The position numbers and the translations under genes are program-made. The notes beneath the pieces are model-generated. The model saw only the letters and a list, made by a program, of their open reading frames with translations. It was not told the origin of the DNA and searched no databases. A stretch of 64,000 nt of DNA from Lasiosphaeris hirsuta (lineage: Eukaryota; Ascomycota; Sordariomycetes; Sordariales; Lasiosphaeriaceae). The DNA lies in contig JAUKUA010000005.1 in NCBI GenBank assembly GCA_030549175.1, positions 3,348,001-3,412,000 on the forward strand, written 5' to 3'. Below are positions 10,901 to 22,737 of this stretch, piece after piece (the first letter of the stretch is position 1; each line of letters starts with the position of its first letter).

Positions 10901-13171
10901 TCACGACGCCTCGGTGCTCTCCTCCCCCAATAACCCATCCTCCTCATCTTCGACCATAACCCCCCTCCGTGCCCTCCTCACCCCAAACAGCTCCCCGAGC
11001 GTGTGACTCAAACTCCTCGCCCGCCCCCTCACTCCGCCCTTTTTCCGCTCGTCAATATCGTCCTCTACCAACGGTCGGTCCACCGCGCTGACCGTCTCTC
11101 GCAGTCCCTCATCTTCTGGCTCCTCACAGTCGTTATATACCTCGTCCTGCGGCACGAATAGGCTGTTGCGCAGGCTCGGTCTGCTACGCCGGGACGCCAC
11201 GCGCCGCATCGTCGGGCTGTCCAGGTGTACCAGCAGCTTATCGGTTACAACGGCGCTAACGGTCGACGAGAAAGGGGACGGAGAGATGACGGGGCCGCCG
11301 AAGTGGTGCGAATGGGGTCGGGATGTGGAAAGGGCCGTCCGAGTTGGGGGCGTGACAGGGCGTTCTATTAGTGGTGTGGATGATGTGGTGATGTGGGTTG
11401 TGGGAATATCCATATTTGGTTGGGCCAGTAGTTCGTCGTCCGAGACTGCGGTTGAGGCGATGGTAGGAACCGAGTCTGACGATATCGTGTGTGTCCCTGC
11501 ACCAGGGTGTGGTGGTGGCCCGGCCGCAGGGTCTCTCCACAAGCCACTGATAAGAGGCGCATCCTCGCCGTCATCTTGGGCAAATATTGGCCTAGAAGTT
11601 GCCAAGGCGATCGGGGCCCGTAGTGTTGGGAAACCGGTCCCCGTCAAAGCTGCCAGGGGCTTATTGATGGTGTCTTTGAAGCTGACCGACGCCCTGGACG
11701 ACCGTCGTGAGCTCGTCGAGTTGCTATCCCGGCGAGATGGATGATGGGGCATCTGGGCCCCCCCACGGCCTTGCTCCGAGAGGTTGATAGTCTCTTCAAT
11801 ACCCTCAGCATCCGACAGGGTGTCTTCATCCTCGTCATGCCGCGGCCGGCCGCTGGTGATGAGGAAAACACCAAAGAAGGTAAGGAAGCAACCACCGATG
11901 AATTTAGCGGCTTGTTCGGTAGTTGTGCGCTCAAAGTCTCGGTAAAGGACAGCGCTGCCAATGATGACACATAGAGTGAATGAAACAAACTGAATGGGTA
12001 TGACCTGGGTGGAATCGAAGCGCGCGAGCGCTTTGTTCAGATATCGAACCTGCATTACTGCGGTGGAGAGTAGGATAAAAATCAAGGCATAAGTAACCGG
12101 TGTTGCAAACGCCCCAAGCAGTGTCGATGAGAGCATAGAAGAGACACCCTTGGTAGCAAGGGCCGTATAACCGCCTTTACATGCATAGTTAGAAATCAGG
12201 TCAGTACCACGGTAGGAGGTCTGAGACATACCAAATAGGCCGACAAGACCCAGATCTATGAGAATTGTCCGGTTCCCATATCGCGGACTGAGCCACATGA
12301 GAAGCGCAATGAGCGAGCAGCTGACGCCCATATATATCTCGAACGCCATAGTCGTAATCGCGTCCCACACCTCGTGCGGGCCTAGCTTCGTCTCCTCCTG
12401 TTTTGCGCTCAGAACAACGGTCACAGCACCCGTGATGGCAATGATAACGCCCCAAAAATCCCGCGGCCGGAACACCTCCTTGAAAAAGATAGGGGCGATG
12501 ACGCAGTTGGAGACGAGAGCGACAACGCCAAGCGGACTGACGATGGACGCCGGGGCAAAGCCGTAGGCCAGAAAGTTACCCATCTCCCCAATGGTGATCA
12601 AGACCTGTCCCAGCCACCAATATGGATCCTGCAGATATGTCGATGTGGCCTTCTTGCCTTCGTCTTCGGGGAACTCAGACCAGCGCGAGTCGCCGGACTG
12701 GAACGAGCCGGTGAGCGGCTGTGTCTCCTGCGCAACAAGCGCATCCTCGTCGAGCCGGTGGCCATTGTGCCTCGTCCCATTTCCATTCAAATCAGCTGTT
12801 GACGAGCCAGTCGACCCATAGCTCCCCCCTCTCCCCTGCGCACTGGCCGCGTTCTTCAGGGCCTGCTTTGCGCGCTCGCGGACCAGTGCACGTTCGCGGT
12901 GGAGGCGGATGTGCGCATATCGCTGGACATTGAGCGCTAAGGCGATAATGACGTTACCGCAGATAGCCGTGATGATGCCGATGAGCGACGACCAATTCTG
13001 CAGCTCGTCGCCCGGCTCGCCAGCGGGGTTGTTGTCGAAGACGGGCCACAGTCCCGCGAGGCGCGGTGGGGGGTCTGCGGGAGTGTTTGGTCCAACGCCG
13101 GCTAGATACATGATGGCTTCGGCACGCTCGGTGCGATCCTCAGGCGGCGGTCGTGGACCCCAGATAGGCAC
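10901..13171 (-). CDS. NIPA/DUF803-family magnesium transporter
   Basis: Membrane protein of the NIPA family, whose animal members carry Mg2+. Exons 13171-12232 and 12174-10901; the 57-nt intron (12175-12231) is in frame without a stop, and removing it restores the conserved GLFGGYTALATKGVSSML, giving 737 aa. The first membrane segment (SLIGIITAICGNVIIALAL) is separated by a Gly/Ser-rich loop from a core with WWLGQVLITIGEMGNFLAYGFAPASIVSPLGVVAL-type motifs (the NIPA signature) and further helices up to LTFFGVFLITSG. About nine helices are visible in total. The last 270 residues are Ser-, Arg- and acid-rich, probably cytosolic and disordered. A second Met lies at residue 21, so the exact start is open. 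Confidence 0.88.
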   Translation of the reverse strand: MPIWGPRPPPEDRTERAEAIMYLAGVGPNTPADPPPRLAGLWPVFDNNPAGEPGDELQNWSSLIGIITAICGNVIIALALNVQRYAHIRLHRERALVRERAKQALKNAASAQGRGGSYGSTGSSTADLNGNGTRHNGHRLDEDALVAQETQPLTGSFQSGDSRWSEFPEDEGKKATSTYLQDPYWWLGQVLITIGEMGNFLAYGFAPASIVSPLGVVALVSNCVIAPIFFKEVFRPRDFWGVIIAITGAVTVVLSAKQEETKLGPHEVWDAITTMAFEIYMGVSCSLIALLMWLSPRYGNRTILIDLGLVGLFGMSQTSYRGTDLISNYACKGGYTALATKGVSSMLSSTLLGAFATPVTYALIFILLSTAVMQVRYLNKALARFDSTQVIPIQFVSFTLCVIIGSAVLYRDFERTTTEQAAKFIGGCFLTFFGVFLITSGRPRHDEDEDTLSDAEGIEETINLSEQGRGGAQMPHHPSRRDSNSTSSRRSSRASVSFKDTINKPLAALTGTGFPTLRAPIALATSRPIFAQDDGEDAPLISGLWRDPAAGPPPHPGAGTHTISSDSVPTIASTAVSDDELLAQPNMDIPTTHITTSSTPLIERPVTPPTRTALSTSRPHSHHFGGPVISPSPFSSTVSAVVTDKLLVHLDSPTMRRVASRRSRPSLRNSLFVPQDEVYNDCEEPEDEGLRETVSAVDRPLVEDDIDERKKGGVRGRARSLSHTLGELFGVRRARRGVMVEDEEDGLLGEESTEAS

Positions 13172-14601
13172 ATGTGGTGCACCGTTCGGCTGGATCGAGA
13201 TGGCGGGTCATGGGCATCGACGGAGCACCGTGTTTGAAGACCAGGCACGCTTCGGAGGCGTCGTTGGGCGTCGGAGAGGCTCGCTCGATGGCGAAGGCCG
13301 ATGCGCGTTGGGCGGCGGCAGGTTACGTCACAGCGCAAAGAGAGGAGAAAGAAGACGCAGCGGTTTCAGGAAGCGAAATGCGAGAAAGGACCTGACACAG
13401 TGAACATCGGTTGGTGGGACTGTGGATTGAGAGGAAGGAAGACGCAGCAGCTAAATTATGGATCTCCAGATCTGGTGTTGGTTTCGTGGAGGAAGGATGC
13501 CGCCCATGCCGCCCAAGCACGCAGCGCCCAGCACTGGGGCGCCTTGTCTGCCCACTGCCCGCTCCCCACCAGCCTGCCCGGCGAACCTGGCTTCCGTCAT
13601 GCAATCCACCCCTGCTCCAATTCGCTAGCGCGATTTACCATTGAGCAGGGGTCGTTTTTTTTTTCTTTCTCTTTTCGGTTCGTCTTGTCTTCGAAATCGG
13701 GACAGTCACAGACCGGATTGGAATAACTAGCGAGAGACGAGAATGAGAAGCGGAAAAATGTGCTAACACAATGGCCAAGAGATTGCTGGCGGAACAAGAC
13801 ATGTCTCTCTTTTCAGTGTGAGTTTATACTGCATAACTAAGTAGCTGAACAGATAATATGTTTCTTTGTATCCTTGCCAAGCAAGTGTCCACCTCCATGA
13901 AGTGACGACGGGAAGTTTTAAACCAGGCTGTGTTATTCCATTTATATATTGCATTTAGGCAGTACAGAATCTCAAGCTCAAACCTGCTCTCAATTGACAG
14001 GCGACGATATCTTGAACACGCGCGGCCCGGATTCGGCACCCATCTGGAGAGCAACAGGAGGTACGGAGTAGGCCTAGAGACGTCTTCCGAATCTGTAGCT
14101 CCCCGCTTAGCCACGGATAGGCGGCAATGTCTCAAGTGCACCACCATGTGGGGACTAACTAGTACAGCTACAACGAGTACCTTGACCACGCATCGCCAGG
14201 ACGGCTATCAGCAGCGTGTACCTGTAAATACTTATGCATCTCGAATATTTGCGTGTCGAGGTCACCTGCCTCCGCTTAGCATGGGCATTGCATCCCAACA
14301 GCCATCTTCCAGGTGGCAATGACAACGAGTGCTGACAGGTCAGGTTGAGGTACCGCAAGAAGCAACCACAGCTTCCATACATAGTATGCCTTCCACAACC
14401 TAAGCTGGGGTTCCCCACCGCGGGACAACCCAACAGCTCACCACCACTCATCATCAACCGCTCAGGCCACTCAACACCGGCCAAAGCAGCCGACAACCAC
14501 CACCCTCAACTTTCCCACTCCAGACTCCCTATAACGCTTCCCATCCATCCCATCACACCAAACTGAGCCCCCAGGAGCACACTCATCAGCCAGCACCCAA
14601 A
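13172..14601. other. Intergenic, divergent promoter region
   Basis: Separates the minus-strand NIPA gene from the plus-strand gene beginning near 14602. It contains pyrimidine-rich tracts and a T-run around 13650-13675. No gene recognised. Confidence 0.4.
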
Positions 14602-15833
14602 ATGACCTCTCCAGACCCCCCACCAACCCCTTCATCCGCTTCAAGCACCACATCGACGCGCATATCGCCTCGGGGCTACAATCCCTACTCGGCCTGCCCT
14701 CGGTCGTGACGCGCAACTTCGCCCTCTCCCCGGCGCCGCCGGCACCTTCATCCGACGTTGAGGCCCGCCTCTCTGAGCTGCGCGGCGGCTCCTTCGCCGA
14801 CTCCCTGCTGGCCTGGCACCTCTTCGCGACCGCCTCGCCCTACTCCCCGCTGCGCCTCGCCACCTCGCTGCCCTGGCACCCGACCCCGAAGGACTGCCCC
14901 GCCGGGGTGGCTGCGGGCGAGTTCGGCTGGGTTGACGCCTTCGAGGACCTGCTGCTGGTCAGCGCGGGCCGCGGGCTGAGCGATCTCGAGGAGCGCCATG
15001 TCTACAACAAGGTGCTGGAGCGAACGACGGGGGCGCGGGCCACGGTGGGCAGCGGGGTCGTGGGAAACGCCGATGCTGTGGTTTTTGTCGGGCGGCTGCA
15101 ATTGCTCGGGGTTGCCGAGGTGTTTTTCCCGTTCCGGGATACGTGGACGGGGTATCAGAGTCCGAGTAACGCGGAGGAGTGGAGAGAGAGGAATCGCGGG
15201 AGGGTGGGCTCTAAGGGTTTAGGAGATCGAGAGGGGAGGGGGGAGGAGAGCGGCGAGCTGAGCCGGGAGTTGCAAGGGGCTGTGAGGATGCTGAGAAGGG
15301 TGCTTGAGGACGAGGATTTGTTGCGGGGCCAGGGACGGTGGTCGAAGCCCACGTCGAGCCCGGAGTCAACCGAGAAGCCTGAGAGCAACGAGGGTCAACT
15401 GACCGAGGAGGATCTCTATCGCGCATTCGCTCACTCTCAATTTGAGAAGGCGGAGCGGTCTATTTCCGAGTTCTTCAAAACATTTTCCGAGGAAGAGTGG
15501 GAGGAGGCTAAGCAAGCTTCGGAATGGGAAAAGCTATCTGGTCGCAAAACTATTTTCCTTCCTCCCCCCGAGGAGGGCTACACCGAAACAGTCACCAAGA
15601 ACGAGTACGTGGATGCAGAGGGAAATATCCACGTCAAAACTGAAGTGTTGCGGAAGAGCGCACAGGGTTTCGAGATCATGCGAAGGGTCAACCATTCTAT
15701 ACAGTCCCCTCCACACCAGAACGATAATGCAGAAGAGCGAGTGGTCGAAGTGCCACAACAAACCCCTAAACGAGAGGCAAAGACCAAGGATGAGCAAGGG
15801 GTGAAGGAATCAAGCGGCTGGTTCTGGAAGTAA
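14602..15833 (+). CDS. Conserved fungal protein of unknown function (apparent frameshift at start)
   Basis: The uninterrupted frame runs through 14706-15833 to TAA and stays open upstream past NPFIRFKHHIDAHIASGLQ. No ATG lies in that frame. The ATG at 14602-14604 opens MTSPDPP but is one base out: the run of six C at 14616-14621 would need seven (or four) to join MTSPDP to TNPFIRFKHH. A natural indel or an assembly error in the homopolymer is therefore likely. The rest is about 410 aa: an N-terminal domain with GEFGWVDAFEDLLLVSAGRG, a charged middle, and an acidic C-terminal region ending SSGWFWK. No catalytic motif, signal peptide or membrane helix is clear, and I do not recognise a function. 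Confidence 0.7.
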
Positions 15834-16131
15834 TCACATATCCCGCATGAAATGGGGGGAACTTGAGACTGCGGATTGCATGTGTATATATTCAACCGAT
15901 GTCGCCGAGATTGTATCTTGTTGCCAATTAGTCAATTATTAATTGTTGTAAGTCGGCACCTTGCCGACATCACAACTCGTTCGAGGGTCTTGTGTCTTTA
16001 TTTTAGCACAACTCTCAGTTTCTGAGCCTCGGCTGAACCAAAAATTTAACACTGATATTCGCGGCTCGGGTAGCTGACAACCCAAAGCTGTCTATGCTCG
16101 TAACTAAAGACACCGACACAACCCTGTGCAA

Positions 16132-18573
16132 TTACTTTCCCGCCCTGGTCACCGCCTTCTTCTTCCTCATCATTCTCTTCCTCGAAATAATCTTAGTCCT
16201 CATAGCCAGCTTTGTATCGGCGTCCTTCTTTTCAGCTTTACTGCTCGGCTCGGCCCCACCCTTGGCACGACCACCGCTACCACGGCCACCACCACCACCC
16301 TCTTTAGCCAAGCCCTTAGTACTCTTATTCCACTCCTTTGGCTTCACCTTCCGTCCCTTCTCAGGAGCCTCCTCCTTTGCTCCCTTCTCTCCCTTGCCCT
16401 TGCCATTCATCCACTTCTTCCCCGCGGCCCCCTTGAACCCCTCGGGCTTGGCGCCCGAGTGGCCCGCTCGCTGCTGCTGGACCTGCCTCTCCTCCTGCGT
16501 CCGCCGCCTCTGGACAACGTTGGCATTCTCAATGGCGAACTCGACAATCAGCCTTTGCGACTTGCCCAACTCGTTCTTCATGGCGTAGCCGTTGAGATAA
16601 CGCAAGCCCATGAGAGCCCAACGATGCGATGAGTACTCGATGAAACCGTAGCCTCGACTCTTGCCGCCGCCCACCTTCTCGGTGATCTTGGTGCCGTCGG
16701 CCGACTCGAAGACGACCTTGGCCTGCGTCACGACACCCTTCTTCTTCTCCTTTCTACGGTGCTCGGCCTCCTTGTCCGCCGCACCACCGCGCGTGTTCTC
16801 CTCCTTGGACAGGGGCTCCCTGCGACCCTCCTTGACGTCTGTAGCGAAGCCGACGACGGCTTGACGCGCTAGGGCCTTAAGGTCTTTCGAGTCGAGGTTG
16901 CGCGGGAGGTTGCGCAGTGCGAGACGGGTCAGGCTGAGATGCAGACTGGGGTTGGTCTGGATCATCTTCTTACGCTGTTTGGCGCTCGCGTCTCTCATTT
17001 TGATTTCCGATTCGGTCAACTTGCTGTACATGGGTGAGTTTGTTGAAATCTGTCCTTCGGCTAAGAGGAATAGCCTTCTCTTGTCCTTGTCCTTGCCGTT
17101 GCGAACACCCTCAGCAGCTAAGCGAGTAGCCTCGTCCTTGCTGACGGCTTGTGTGACCGCCAGGAGTCTGCCTTCGAGCGTATACTTGCCCTCTTGATCA
17201 ATTGTTTCATCTTGCAGGACGGAATGCTTGGACAAAGTTGCTGCAGGTTGCTGGCGCGGCGCGCCCTTCAAGCACGTCAGGAAGTCCTCTTCGTTGAAGA
17301 AGCATACGAATGCTGTGCCAGCGGGGCGGTCGGTAGCGCGGTCCACCACTGTCCTGGCATATCGTACTGGGCCGAAATGGTTAAAATGTGCCTTGACAGT
17401 CTCGTCGGTCGCCGTATATGGAAGGTTGCGGACGAAAAGGGTTGTGGAGTTGTCTGCAATCCTCTTTTTCGGGGGTAGTTTCGTGCCACCATCCTCAGAA
17501 GCGTCATCATCTAGATCCACGCTTTCCAGATCGGAGATGTCCTCATCGCCCGACTCCTCGTCATCATCTTCCTTCCCTTCATCCTCATTGTCCTCATCCT
17601 CATCGTCATCGTCCTCCTCATCGTGCTCCGACTCTGATTCCAGGTTCTCTTCGTGGTTCTTGAAAAAGTTGGCAAGATCCTTGTCCTCCTGGGTCATGCC
17701 GGCCTGATCATCGTCTTCCTCATCCTCCTCGACCTCTTTTCCATTCTCCTCGTCCTCAGACTCATCCACAGGCTTAGACTTTGAAGACTTTTTGGCCTTA
17801 GATTCCTTCGCAGGTTCCTTCACCGAGGCGTCCTCAGACCTTACGATTCCGTGCATCTCATCCCAAGCCTGCTTCTTTACCGCGTAATCTACAGCTAAGG
17901 TCCGGCCATCAACGACCTTGCCGTTGAGGTTTGCCATCGCCTTATCCGCACATCTCTTGTTCTTGAGCGTAACAAATCCAAACCCGGAAAGCTTGCCCCT
18001 GTCGTTTGGTAGATCGCAAAACTTGACCTTGCCATAAGGCTGGAACAAGGCCGACAGCTGTTCCGGAGTCTTGATGCTCCATGGCAAATTTCGAAGAATG
18101 AGCTTAGGAAGGACGCGGGCCTCTGCCAAGGCCTCATCGCGCTTGCGCTTCTCCTCGACGAGTTTTTGCGAAGTAGCTGAGCCGACTTTGCTGCCATCAC
18201 GTTGTCTGGGCTGGGCAATATCAAGCTTCAGGCGGCGTCCATCAAGGACGTAGTTGTTGAGCTTCTCCTTAGCCTCGAGAGCATCGTCCGGGTCGGCAAA
18301 GGAAACGAAACCAAAGCCTTTAGAGGCCTTGGTCTTGGGGTCAATAACAACTGTGGCATGCTTTACGGGGTAGTGCTGCGAGAAGAACTCGGTCAAGGAC
18401 TCGCTGGTGGCGGAGGCTGGGAGCGATCGGATGAAGAGAGACTTGTTGGTCTCAACTCGGGGCCGTTTGTTTTTTGGTGGTTTCACGGCGGCATCTTGCG
18501 CAACGGCCTCTTCGACAGCTTCCGAAGCATCTTCGGGGTCGCGTTGGCGCTTATTGTCTCCGGGTCTTCCCAT
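16132..18573 (-). CDS. NOP4: Nop4-type nucleolar RNA-binding protein (four RRMs)
   Basis: Ribosome-biogenesis factor related to yeast Nop4/Nop77 and human RBM28, needed for 60S pre-rRNA processing in the nucleolus. Single exon, 813 aa from the ATG at 18573 (MGRPGDNKRQRDPED); an 11-codon open extension upstream has no ATG and is excluded. Four RNA recognition motifs can be placed from their RNP1/RNP2 pairs: SLFIRSLP with KGFGFVSF, LILRNLPW with SGFGFVTL, TLFVRNLPY with AGTAFVCF, and LALRNLPR with RGYGFIEY. A long Asp/Glu tract lies between RRM2 and RRM3, and a Lys/Gly-rich basic tail ends the protein, as expected for a nucleolar protein. It is divergent from the condensin gene, with 363 bp between starts. 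Confidence 0.9.
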   Translation of the reverse strand: MGRPGDNKRQRDPEDASEAVEEAVAQDAAVKPPKNKRPRVETNKSLFIRSLPASATSESLTEFFSQHYPVKHATVVIDPKTKASKGFGFVSFADPDDALEAKEKLNNYVLDGRRLKLDIAQPRQRDGSKVGSATSQKLVEEKRKRDEALAEARVLPKLILRNLPWSIKTPEQLSALFQPYGKVKFCDLPNDRGKLSGFGFVTLKNKRCADKAMANLNGKVVDGRTLAVDYAVKKQAWDEMHGIVRSEDASVKEPAKESKAKKSSKSKPVDESEDEENGKEVEEDEEDDDQAGMTQEDKDLANFFKNHEENLESESEHDEEDDDDEDEDNEDEGKEDDDEESGDEDISDLESVDLDDDASEDGGTKLPPKKRIADNSTTLFVRNLPYTATDETVKAHFNHFGPVRYARTVVDRATDRPAGTAFVCFFNEEDFLTCLKGAPRQQPAATLSKHSVLQDETIDQEGKYTLEGRLLAVTQAVSKDEATRLAAEGVRNGKDKDKRRLFLLAEGQISTNSPMYSKLTESEIKMRDASAKQRKKMIQTNPSLHLSLTRLALRNLPRNLDSKDLKALARQAVVGFATDVKEGRREPLSKEENTRGGAADKEAEHRRKEKKKGVVTQAKVVFESADGTKITEKVGGGKSRGYGFIEYSSHRWALMGLRYLNGYAMKNELGKSQRLIVEFAIENANVVQRRRTQEERQVQQQRAGHSGAKPEGFKGAAGKKWMNGKGKGEKGAKEEAPEKGRKVKPKEWNKSTKGLAKEGGGGGRGSGGRAKGGAEPSSKAEKKDADTKLAMRTKIISRKRMMRKKKAVTRAGK

Positions 18574-18936
18574 TGTCGCAGTCTTGAATACCAATTGCGG
18601 TTTCAATCAATGGGATCAAGGTGGATTAGCTACTCGCAATGCAGAAAAAAAGATTTGGGGGAGGTACGATAAGAGTCTTATCGGGGCGATGGCAATGTGG
18701 GGCGCAGAAATGAGTGCTGCACGGGCAGCTGCCGCTGACGAAGAACCCCGCCAAACCAATAACACGCCACGCCGAACTAGGAAACCACCAGGTAAACAAA
18801 CAATTCCATTTCAGGGTGGCCCTTTCTAGGCGGCGCCCAACGATGGACTTTCCCCTCCGCCTCCAATTTCGCACCACCCAACTAACCACCGGCATCAGCG
18901 ACTAGACGGAAAGGCAAAAAAGAGAAGAAATACGCA
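18574..18936. promoter_or_regulatory. Shared NOP4 / condensin divergent promoter
   Basis: 363 bp separates the NOP4 start (minus) from the CND3/YCG1 start (plus), so both core promoters must lie here. I see no single decisive element. Confidence 0.5.
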
Positions 18937-21900
18937 ATGCCCGCCAGAACCTCGACGAGGTCGTCTCGGACCTCGACGGCCGTGTCGCACAAGTCGTCTG
19001 TTGCCAGTTTCAATCCGCGCGCATCGACAACATCGCGCGCGTCCGCATCCTCAGCCAACCTCGACATTCCCCCCGAGACCCCCGACAATGCGCTACGCAC
19101 CCAGGTCGCCACAGTGTTCCGCGAGGCCCAGCGCACCACAGCATCCCACCGCAAGCTCGCCGTGACGCTGCGCAAGATCCAGGAGGCCTGCTGCTACGAG
19201 CCGACAACCGCCAAGAAGTCGGCCGCTTCCGACTTTGACGAGGATGACTTTAACGTCGAGTTTGTGCGCTGCGTGCTGCGCGTCATGCCCATCAAGAAGA
19301 GCGAGGGCGTCGGCGAAAAGGCCATCCGCTTCATCGGCCTGTTCCTACGCCACTCGGTCGACAAGGACAACGAGGTTCTCGGCGAGGTTGACGAGGATGC
19401 TAGCACTATGCCCGAGACTCCCAGCACGCGTCTGACTGCCCATCTGCTGGACAGCGTCCTCCCGCTACTCACTGCCAAGGACAAATTTGTGCGCTACCGC
19501 TCGACACAGCTCATGTCGCACATTATCAACTCGCTCGACGCCATTGACGACGACCTGTTCCAGAAGCTGCGCTCCGGCCTCCTCAAGAGGATCCGCGATA
19601 AAGAGGCCATGGTTCGTGCCCAGGCCGTTTTGGGACTGGGGCGCCTCGCTGGGAACCAAATTGAAGCTGGGCCAAACTCGGATGAGAGCGACGATGCAGA
19701 CACTGGTGTTGGCCTCTTGGAGAAGCTCCTGGAAGTCCTGCAGAACGATCCGAGTGCTGATGTGAGGAGGTCTTTGCTGGTGAACCTCCCGATCTTGCCC
19801 AATACTCTTCCATTCCTCCTGGAACGAGCCCGGGACCAAGATGCGCCCACCCGCCGTGCCGTGTATTCTCGCCTTCTACCTGCCCTTGGCGACTTCCGTC
19901 ACCTTTCGCTCTCTATGAGAGAGAAGCTTCTCCGTTGGGGATTAAGAGACAGAGACGAGAATGTGCGCAAAGCCGCCGGTCGGCTTTTCCGTGAGAGGTG
20001 GATCGAGGACTGTGCCGGCACCCCTCCTCCTGCTGAAGGCGGTCAGGCTGAGGTCTCGCCGCCTAGCCTCGATGCGCTTTTGGAACTTCTGGAGCGTATC
20101 GATGTGGTAAACTCTGGCGTCGAGAATGGTGTTGGACTCGAGGCTATGAAGGGCTTTTGGGAGGGACGCCCAGACTACAGGGAGTTCATCACTTTTGATG
20201 ACAACTTCTGGGAGACCCTCAGCGCCGAGTCTGTCTTTGTAGCCCGGAGTTTCAATGACTACTGCAGAAACGAAAGCAACGGCAAATTTGAATCGCTGAT
20301 TGAAGAGAAGCTACCTGAAGTCACCAAGGTGGCCTTCTACCTCGAGCGGTACATCAAGGTCCTGATTGACGCCATTAGGAGGGCCGAAGAGCAGCAGACC
20401 GAGGAGGATGACGAGGAAGAGGACACGGTGGAGCAAGAGTTCATAGTCGAGCAGCTGCTCCATATCGCCCTCACCTTGGATTACTCTGACGAAGTTGGAC
20501 GCCGTAAGATGTTCGCCCTTCTGCGTCAGACGCTGTCGATCCCAGAACTTCCCGACGATGTGACCAAGCTCACCGTCGAGGTCCTCCGAGACATTTGCGC
20601 GCCAGACACCGCGGGCGAAAAGGAGTTCTGCAGTATTGTGCTCGAGGCTGTGGCAGACGTTCACGACACCATTGTGGACGATCTTCCGGGTGACGATGCG
20701 GACGAGAGCTTCCATTCAGCAAGGTCCGAGGTCAGCTCTGACAGCACCCCTACTAAGAGGAGGGGCAAGACCCCTGAGCTCTCAGAGGAGGAAGCTGCCA
20801 AAAAGGCCATCAAGGAGATCTTGATCAACATGAAGTGCTTGCATATTGTGCAATGCATGCTTTCCAATGTCGCAGGTAATCTGCAGCAGAACGACCATCT
20901 TGTTTCCATGTTGAACAATCTGGTCGTCCCTGCTGTACGCAGCCACGAGGCGCCGGTGCGTGAGAGGGGCCTGGTCTGCCTAGGTCTCTGCTCGCTCCTC
21001 GACCGCTCGCTAGCCGAGGAGAACCTCACGCTATTCATGCACTTCTTCAGCAAGGGCCACACGGCCCTGCAGATCACGGCGCTGCACATTCTGACTGACA
21101 TTCTCAACGTCCATGGCGCCCAGCTGCTGTCATCTAACCCAACCCTACTCAAGATCTACATCAAGGCTCTCCGGTCCGGCGCCAAGTCGCCCGAGGTGCA
21201 GGCGGCTGCCACCGTCGCCGCGTCCAAGCTGCTACTCGGCCGTGTGGTCAGTGACCACGTGGTCTCGGCCGAGTTGCTCAAGACACTCGTTGTGGCCTAC
21301 TTTGAGCCTGCCAGCTCTGGTAACCAAAGCGTGCGGCAGGCACTCAACTACTTCCTGCCTGTCTTCTGTTACTCACGCTGTGAGAACCAAGATCTCATGC
21401 GGGCGGTGGCGCTCGATGCGCTGCACACGTTATACAACGTGCGCGAGGGGCTCGACGACGACGATGCCGATGTTGAGGATGAGATGGTTAGCCTGCCGAC
21501 CATCGGCGCGTGCCTGGTGGACTGGACGGACCCAAGGAAGTGCTTCTCACCCGGCATCTCGGCGGATGCGCTCGAGAAGAAGCACGTCAACGCCGATGTG
21601 CACTTGGATTTCGCCAAGGACATACTGGAGCGATTGAACGGGAGCCTGAACAGTAAGCCCCCATCCATCCCTCTCCTATCCCAGACTCAGCAATACTAAC
21701 AACCCCACAGAGGAAGAAAAGAAAACCATTGCCGCTCTCCTCGGCAAGCTTTACATCTCCCCAACCTCCTCCGAGGAGAAGACCCGCGACGTCTATCTCG
21801 ACGTCTGCGATGCCGTCGACTCCCAGCTGCTCGCCGATGCCGCTGGCCGCAATGCCCTGTACAAGATTCACGTCTCCCTGGGCAAGATCGTCAACAACCT

Positions 21901-22171
21901 CGACGCCGCTGCTGCCGAGGCGGGGCCGGGCGGTGCTCTTGCGCCAGGGGGCTTCCGCAGGAGCACGAGCCGTAGTGTCTCGGTTGGGGTTGAGGACAAG
22001 ACGATTGTGCAGGGAGACGAGAGGACTGTGGTGGTTGACGCGGAGATCAAGGAGGAGGAGGAGGAGGAGGAGGGGGGGGAGGAGGAGGATACCACCGTCA
22101 TGACGGTGGCGACTAAGATGGAAGGGGATTCGTTGGTGGATGATCTTTTGACTGATGAGGAGGAGTTGTAG
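18937..22171 (+). CDS. YCG1: Condensin complex subunit 3 (Cnd3/Ycg1, CAP-G)
   Basis: HEAT-repeat subunit of condensin that, with the Brn1/CAP-H kleisin, binds DNA during mitotic chromosome compaction. Exons 18937-21652 and 21711-22171; the 58-nt intron has a TACTAAC branch site; 1058 aa. After a Ser/Arg/Thr-rich N-terminal tail, HEAT-like helices run through LLDSVLPLLTAKDKFVRYRSTQLMSHI and IRDKEAMVRAQAVLGLGRLAGNQ. An acidic loop follows near 475-490, then the nuclear condensin subunit domain (LIEEKLPEVTKVAFYLERYI, LVSMLNNLVVPAVRSHEAPVRE). The C-terminus is a Glu-rich tail. Length (about 1000 aa) and domain order fit the family well. Confidence 0.92.
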
Positions 22172-22737
22172 GCTTGGGGGTGTGATGATTGATGTATGGG
22201 ATACCAAGGGCATGGGACGGGTGTTGGGTATTGGGATTTTTTTTGTGCTCGTAGGTAATGGCCGGGGATAATAGTGGATATGGTCTTTGGATGGGCTGGG
22301 AGGGGACGATATCTCAATTTGACTGCGTGTGGTGTTCTTCACCGAGTGTGTGCCATTTGCCTACTTGCTTTGGTGGATGGATGATCCTGATGACTATCAA
22401 GGAGTGGTTACACCATTTGACGATAACGTCTCAAAACAGCCGGTGCGGTTGTAGGTATATACACAACACAACATACCTCACACCAAAGTACACACCGCAC
22501 GTGAGGCTGGGTGAGATGTCGAAGATCTCAGGCCGAGTCACCACGCGCCGTAGACACCAACCGCCCCGCGGCGGCAGCCACATGTCGGTCCGTCCCGGGT
22601 CCCAGGTGACGACCTGAAGCCCTGGCATATTGCGCGTGCGCGCCAGGGACAGGTCCGCCGCCGAGTGCGCGTTTCGTCCGAAACATATAAACTACTCGCG
22701 CGCACCCCTTCCCAACAGCCCCCGCTTGGCTACCTAG

